Assembly (NCBI GenBank): GCA_001940655.1
Contig: MBAA01000235.1
Location: forward strand, 4,817-10,204
DNA length: 5,388 nucleotides
Direction: 5' to 3'
Source: Promethearchaeota archaeon CR_4
Lineage (GTDB): Archaea; Asgardarchaeota; Lokiarchaeia; Sigyniarchaeales; CR-4
Positions 4,925-5,388 of this stretch are shown here, piece after piece (position 1 is the stretch's first letter; each line of letters starts with the position of its first letter). Both the position numbers and the translations under genes were made by a program. The notes beneath the pieces were generated by a model. The model worked only from the letters and a program-made list of their open reading frames with translations. It did no database searches and was not told the origin of the DNA.

Positions 4925-5388
4925 CCCATACCTACGATTGCGCATTTGAAATTGGTAGATCGCGGAAAGAAACTGATGTTGCGGATAGGCTGGAAACAGA
5001 GTTTCCTGAAAAATCAACTCACTGTATGTTCCTTGCCAGCAAAGGAACCCGGAGATTCGCTGCTCCCCCGAGGTGCGGATGATCAGATCGGGGTCTTCCT
5101 GCATTCCCGTGTCTAGAAATTGTTGTATGGTGGTCTCAGAAATAGCATCGGGCGTGAGAGTGTTCTCGTGAATTTTGACTCCGATTTGTTTGACGGCTCT
5201 CACGATCTCATCGCGTCCACCGTATCCCATTGCAATATTCAATTCAAAATTCTCATATAACCGTGTTTTTTCCTCAATGGCATTGATCTCTTGGATCAAC
5301 GCGGGAGGGAGGAGAGCCCGATTCCCAATGAAGCGAACGCGTACGTGGTTACTTTGGATTTTCTCATCTTGAAATAACTCGATAGTGC
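4919..5388 (-). CDS. uppS: cis-Prenyltransferase (UppS family), N-terminus outside the window
   Basis: This enzyme adds isopentenyl diphosphate units in the Z configuration to an allylic primer, making the polyprenyl diphosphate used as the lipid carrier in glycan and cell-envelope assembly. About 155 C-terminal residues are visible out of the usual 230-260; the frame is open to the right edge, and its first 29 codons (including HVRVRFIGNR) show that the TTG at 5299 is internal, not a start. Marks: NIAMGYGGRDEIVRAVK, then DPDLIIRTSGEQRISGF with the two arginines and the serine that bind the IPP diphosphate, WQGTYSEL, and the closing RNRRYGK, which matches the family's RRFG/RRYG end. The SGEQR-x-SGF form looks closer to the bacterial/actinobacterial Z-prenyl type than to typical archaeal SGEER-TSGF sequences (from memory). 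The catalytic Asp of the DGNRRW motif lies outside. The end is convergent with the nitroreductase. Confidence 0.92.
   Translation of the reverse strand, partial: TIELFQDEKIQSNHVRVRFIGNRALLPPALIQEINAIEEKTRLYENFELNIAMGYGGRDEIVRAVKQIGVKIHENTLTPDAISETTIQQFLDTGMQEDPDLIIRTSGEQRISGFLCWQGTYSELIFQETLFPAYPQHQFLSAIYQFQMRNRRYGK

Overview
The window looks archaeal, probably a moderate-GC euryarchaeote of the methanogen type (Methanomicrobia-like; this placement is inference). Directly visible support: TATA boxes of the TTTATAT / TTTAATAAAT kind at plausible distances upstream of start codons, Shine-Dalgarno sites matching GGAGGTGAT (GGTGAT, GGAGG, AAGGTG), T-run terminators without strong hairpins, and a TPR protein with a C-terminal zinc ribbon.

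Layout from left to right. (1) 1-1855, minus strand: a 544-residue TPR / beta-domain / zinc-ribbon protein (221-1855), followed downstream by a short gene that runs off the left edge and appears frameshifted (1-190). (2) 1856-2050: a non-coding stretch holding the TPR gene's promoter and a T-rich terminator of the next minus-strand unit. (3) 2051-3047, minus strand: an intact cysteine-rich protein (2236-2823) between two decayed genes. Downstream is a remnant (2051-2221) of a membrane-protein gene paralogous to the intact one at 3700-4116. Upstream is a short gene (2852-3047) readable only if two single-base gaps are bridged. (4) 3099-3548, plus strand: a 58-residue single-span membrane protein (3165-3341) too short to stand out by length, with a clear TATA box, leader hairpin and strong GGAGG site. 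It is followed by about 200 bases of GC-rich, hairpin-rich sequence ending at T6, a candidate structured RNA or long 3' UTR. (5) 3662-4116, minus strand: a four-span membrane protein with its own promoter and a duplicated T-run terminator. (6) 4225-4905, plus strand: an FMN nitroreductase whose TATA box is framed by a perfect 8-bp inverted repeat, a likely operator. (7) 4919-5388, minus strand: the C-terminal two thirds of a cis-prenyltransferase (UppS family), convergent with the nitroreductase across a 13-base gap.

The genes do not form one obvious pathway. The cis-prenyltransferase makes the polyprenyl lipid carrier for glycan assembly, the nitroreductase is a flavin redox enzyme with probable dedicated regulation, and the rest are poorly characterised. 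The middle third (2050-3550) is the accessory-looking part, combining a gene remnant, frameshifted genes, a micro-membrane protein and a structured intergenic transcript. I see no insertion sequence, CRISPR array, tRNA or rRNA.
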